A DNA stretch of 64,000 nt from JAEMQF01 sp963791595 (lineage in GTDB: Bacteria > Pseudomonadota > Gammaproteobacteria > Burkholderiales > Burkholderiaceae_C), in contig CAWBTF010000009.1 in NCBI GenBank assembly GCA_963791595.1, positions 1 through 64,000 on the forward strand, read 5' to 3'. Below are positions 61,743 through 64,000 of this stretch, one piece after another (position 1 is the stretch's first letter; each line of letters starts with the position of its first letter). The notes below the pieces were generated by a model. It did not search any database. It saw only the letters and a program-made list of their open reading frames with translations, and was not told where the DNA came from. A program made the translations under genes and the position numbers.

Positions 61743-63107
61743 TCATGCCGGCAATGTCACCTCGACCATCAGGCCAGGCGCGGCATTGCTGATGCGCAGC
61801 TCGCCGCCGTGGGCGTGGGCGACCAGCCGGCACAGGTGCAGGCCCAGCCCGACGCCGCCGGTCGAGCGCTGGCGCGCTGCGTCGGGCCGGTAGAAGGCCT
61901 CGGCCAGGTGCGGCAGGTGTTGCGCGGCGACGCCAGGGCCGAAGTCGCGCACGCTCAGCACAACACCCTGCCCATCGCGCAGCGTCGCCACGACGATCGG
62001 CGGGCTGCCCCCCGCGTTGTGGCGCAGCGCGTTGTCGATCAGGTTGCGTAACAGCAAGCGCAGCCGGGCCCGGTCGAGCAGCAGCAACGGCAGCTCAGCC
62101 AACTGCGCCTGGATCGCCCGGCCCGGAAAGTTCTGCGCCAGCACCTCGGCGACGAGGTCATTCAATGCCGTCGGCTCGCGCCGCAGCACCGAATGGCCGC
62201 TCGCCAATCGTTCGCTTTCCAGCAGATCGGAAATCAGCTCGCCCATCAGTGCCAGGTCGCGCCGCAGCGCCTGGCGCACCTCATGATTTGCCGGCGTGTC
62301 GTCCAGCAACTCGGCATTGAGCCGGGCCCGCGTCAGCGGCGAGCGCAGTTCGTGGCTGATCGCGAGCAACAGCGCGCGTTTCGCGTCGAGTCGGTCGCGC
62401 AGGCTTGCCGCCATCATGTTGACCTGCACCGCCAGGTCGCCGAGTTCGTCGTGCCGCTTGGCCGGTATCGGCGCACTGAATTCGCCCGCGCCGAAGCGCT
62501 GCACGCCTGCGCCGATCGACTGCAAGGGGCGCAACAAATGGCGCACGTAGCCGTAGGCGAGCGCGGTGAGCAACAACAGGATTGCCAGCGTCACCCAGCC
62601 GATGGCGCGCGGCTGGCGCGACCAGCCAGCATCACCCAGCCCGAACGTGATGCGATGGCCGTCGGCGGTGGTGCGCGTCAGCAGCCACCAGCCCGCGCCT
62701 TGCGCGTTGGCGCGATCGCTGTCGTCAGCGCTGCCATGGTCGTGCCAACGGCGCCTTTGCGGATGTGAGTCCCATTGCACTGCCGGCCCTTCGATGCGGA
62801 TCGACAGCGGCAGCGCCCGCACCATCGACCGCGCGCGCGCCACGTCCGGCGGCGTGCCGAGGTCAGCGGCGAGCCGGTCGACATAGTCGGCGACGAGCGG
62901 GCGCACCACGTCGCGCCAGCCGCCGGACAGGGCGCGCTGCATGCCGCCGAGGAATGCCGCCGACATCGCCAGGGCGAGCACGACGAACAGCAACATCAGG
63001 CGCATACCCAGCGAATGGCGCAGGCGCCGGTGCCACACGGTGCGAAGGGGGCGCGCGCTCACGCCCTTGCCCTGAGGTGGTGCGTCACGTGCAGGGGCGC
63101 GCGTCAT
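61743..63107 (-). CDS. Sensor histidine kinase, CpxA/RstB-like
   Basis: 454 residues. Two membrane helices (LMLLFVVLALAMSAAFLGGM and AIGWVTLAILLLLTALAYGY) flank a periplasmic loop of about 115 residues; HAMP; H box AISHELRSPLTRARL; N box LLRNLIDNALRHNAG; G boxes VRDFGPGV and GVGLGLHLCRLVA. ATG 63107 overlaps the regulator stop (ATGA). The periplasmic loop is rich in His/Arg/Asp (HPQRRRWHDHGSADD), suggesting metal or envelope-stress sensing; that is inference. Confidence 0.92.
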   Translation of the reverse strand: MTRAPARDAPPQGKGVSARPLRTVWHRRLRHSLGMRLMLLFVVLALAMSAAFLGGMQRALSGGWRDVVRPLVADYVDRLAADLGTPPDVARARSMVRALPLSIRIEGPAVQWDSHPQRRRWHDHGSADDSDRANAQGAGWWLLTRTTADGHRITFGLGDAGWSRQPRAIGWVTLAILLLLTALAYGYVRHLLRPLQSIGAGVQRFGAGEFSAPIPAKRHDELGDLAVQVNMMAASLRDRLDAKRALLLAISHELRSPLTRARLNAELLDDTPANHEVRQALRRDLALMGELISDLLESERLASGHSVLRREPTALNDLVAEVLAQNFPGRAIQAQLAELPLLLLDRARLRLLLRNLIDNALRHNAGGSPPIVVATLRDGQGVVLSVRDFGPGVAAQHLPHLAEAFYRPDAARQRSTGGVGLGLHLCRLVAHAHGGELRISNAAPGLMVEVTLPA

Positions 63108-63790
63108 GTCCGCGCGGCGGCAAACGCATAGCCCGCATTGCGCAGCGTCTTGATGCACGCCAGCGGTTCGAGTTTCTTGCGCAGCCGACTCACCAGGATG
63201 TCGACGGCGCGCGTGTACAGCTCGGCGTCGTGGCCGCGCAGGCGGTTCAGGATCTCGTCGCGGCTGAAAACTCTCTGCGGCTCGCGCGCCAGCAGCACCA
63301 GCAGTTCGAACTCGGTGCCCGTCAGCTCCACCAAGTCGCCCAGGCGCCGCACTTGCCGGCGCTCCAGGTCGATCTCCAGGCCATCGAACAGCATGCGTTG
63401 CGACGCGGCGGCGGCCACCTCGGCCACGAGGCGCGGCCGGCGCAGCACGGTCTGCAGGCGCGCCGCAAGCTCGCGCGGCTCGAACGGCTTGGGCAGGTAG
63501 TCGTCGGCGCCGAGTTCCAGGCCGACGACGCGGTCCATCACCTCGCCGCGCGCGGTGAGCATCACGATCGGGATATCGCTGTCCTTTCGGATCGTGCGGC
63601 AGAGGGCAAAGCCGTCCATTTCGGGAAGCATCACGTCGAGGATCGCGGCGTCAAAGACTTCACCGCGCAGCCGCGCCAAGCCGTCGCTCGGGCGCAGCGC
63701 GTGCGCGAGTTCGAAGTCGAAGCGCCGCAGGTAGGTCGCCAGCGGCGCGCCGAGGTGCTCGTCGTCGTCGATCAGCAAGATGCGCTGCAT
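63104..63790 (-). CDS. OmpR-family response regulator, CpxR-like
   Basis: 228 residues. Receiver: ILLIDDDEHLG, phospho-acceptor Asp52 in ILDVMLPEMDG, Lys in LPKPFEP. Winged-helix effector: ELTGTEFELLVLLAREPQRVFSRDEILNRLRG. ATG 63790 fits the family. Lies between the Spy/CpxP-like gene and the kinase gene. Confidence 0.94.
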   Translation of the reverse strand: MQRILLIDDDEHLGAPLATYLRRFDFELAHALRPSDGLARLRGEVFDAAILDVMLPEMDGFALCRTIRKDSDIPIVMLTARGEVMDRVVGLELGADDYLPKPFEPRELAARLQTVLRRPRLVAEVAAAASQRMLFDGLEIDLERRQVRRLGDLVELTGTEFELLVLLAREPQRVFSRDEILNRLRGHDAELYTRAVDILVSRLRKKLEPLACIKTLRNAGYAFAAART

Positions 63791-63859
63791 GGGGTGCGAT
63801 GCTCCCACGGCCCGCGTTGCGAAGCAACGGCCCGCCGTGACAGCATCAGAGCGTGAGCC

Positions 63860-64000
63860 CTACCCGCGCCACCAGCCGTGGCCGTGGCGCTTGTCGAGGT
63901 GGTCGCGCACCTTCTGCTGCTGTTCGGGCTTGAGGGTGTCGTAAAAGCCCGCGAGCGCGGCGATCACTTCCGGGCTCTTGGCGCGAATCGCACCAGTCTT
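63860..64000 (-). CDS. Spy/CpxP-like protein, C-terminal end only
   Basis: The last 46 codons of a leftward gene that runs off the window: SPEVIAALAGFYDTLKPEQQQKVRDHLDKRHGHGWW and a stop. The LKPEQQQKV segment is the LTxxQ-type motif of the Spy/CpxP family of periplasmic chaperone/stress proteins. It precedes the CpxRA-like pair, the classic cpxP-cpxRA neighbourhood. Confidence 0.75.
   Translation of the reverse strand, partial: KTGAIRAKSPEVIAALAGFYDTLKPEQQQKVRDHLDKRHGHGWWRG

Overview
The window is high-GC bacterial chromosome. Its gene orders (hrcA/nadK-recN, lolB-ispE-tRNA-prs-rplY-pth, ABC pair-ibaG-murA-his operon) and protein types point to a betaproteobacterium of the order Burkholderiales, probably near the Comamonadaceae / Rubrivivax-Leptothrix group. 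That placement is inferred from gene content and synteny; no rRNA gene is present to test it.

Layout. 1-20.7 kb: a citryl-CoA-lyase-like end, an EEP-family phosphohydrolase, UDP-glucose dehydrogenase, and a run of envelope/lipid genes (LplT, a glycosyltransferase, a small membrane protein, a class III aminotransferase, phosphatidylserine decarboxylase). Then come a CYTH/CHAD protein, a ZntB-like transporter, an LpxH-like phosphatase, a frameshifted mltB, an acyl-CoA synthetase and a PQQ-propeller lipoprotein. 20.4-21.9 kb: a CBS-domain remnant, a cytochrome c and a VanZ protein. 21.97-31.65 kb: a 9.7-kb integrated element in the 3' end of a tRNA(CAU) gene, with tyrosine integrase, HigBA-like toxin-antitoxin pair, AlpA-like regulator, a frameshifted primase, a DUF3987 protein, a PC4-like protein and a three-gene cargo that includes a secreted trypsin-like protease. 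31.7-48.6 kb: core genes hrcA, nadK, recN, rapZ, a Lon-N protein, mutY, a dynamin-like GTPase, mutM, a TPR protein, lolB, ispE, tRNA-Gln, prs, rplY, pth, a ferredoxin and coaD. 48.6-57.4 kb: rsmD and the his cluster hisG-D-[vapBC]-C-B-H-A-F, read right to left behind murA. 57.4-64 kb: ibaG, an ABC-2 exporter pair split by a repeat, a TetR regulator, a TPR protein and a CpxRA-like two-component system followed by the end of a Spy/CpxP-like gene.

The least ordinary features are non-coding or at gene borders. (1) A modular MITE-like repeat occurs twice in opposite orientation (643-1000 and 58717-59071); each copy is two inverted units of about 155 bp with their own terminal inverted repeats. (2) A second, two-hairpin repeat occurs twice, once in frame inside the CYTH/CHAD gene. 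(3) Gene starts have been duplicated in tandem (hisG twice, hisH once, ferredoxin once), producing minicistrons; at hisG and hisH their stops overlap the next start. (4) A VapBC module sits inside the his operon, its promoter overlapping the hisD stop and its toxin gene overlapping hisC. (5) The integrated element carries paired 12-bp-period motifs at both ends and an integrase-tail relic next to its toxin-antitoxin genes.

Most genes are read with good confidence from motifs visible in the translation. Database comparison was not possible, so novelty claims are provisional.
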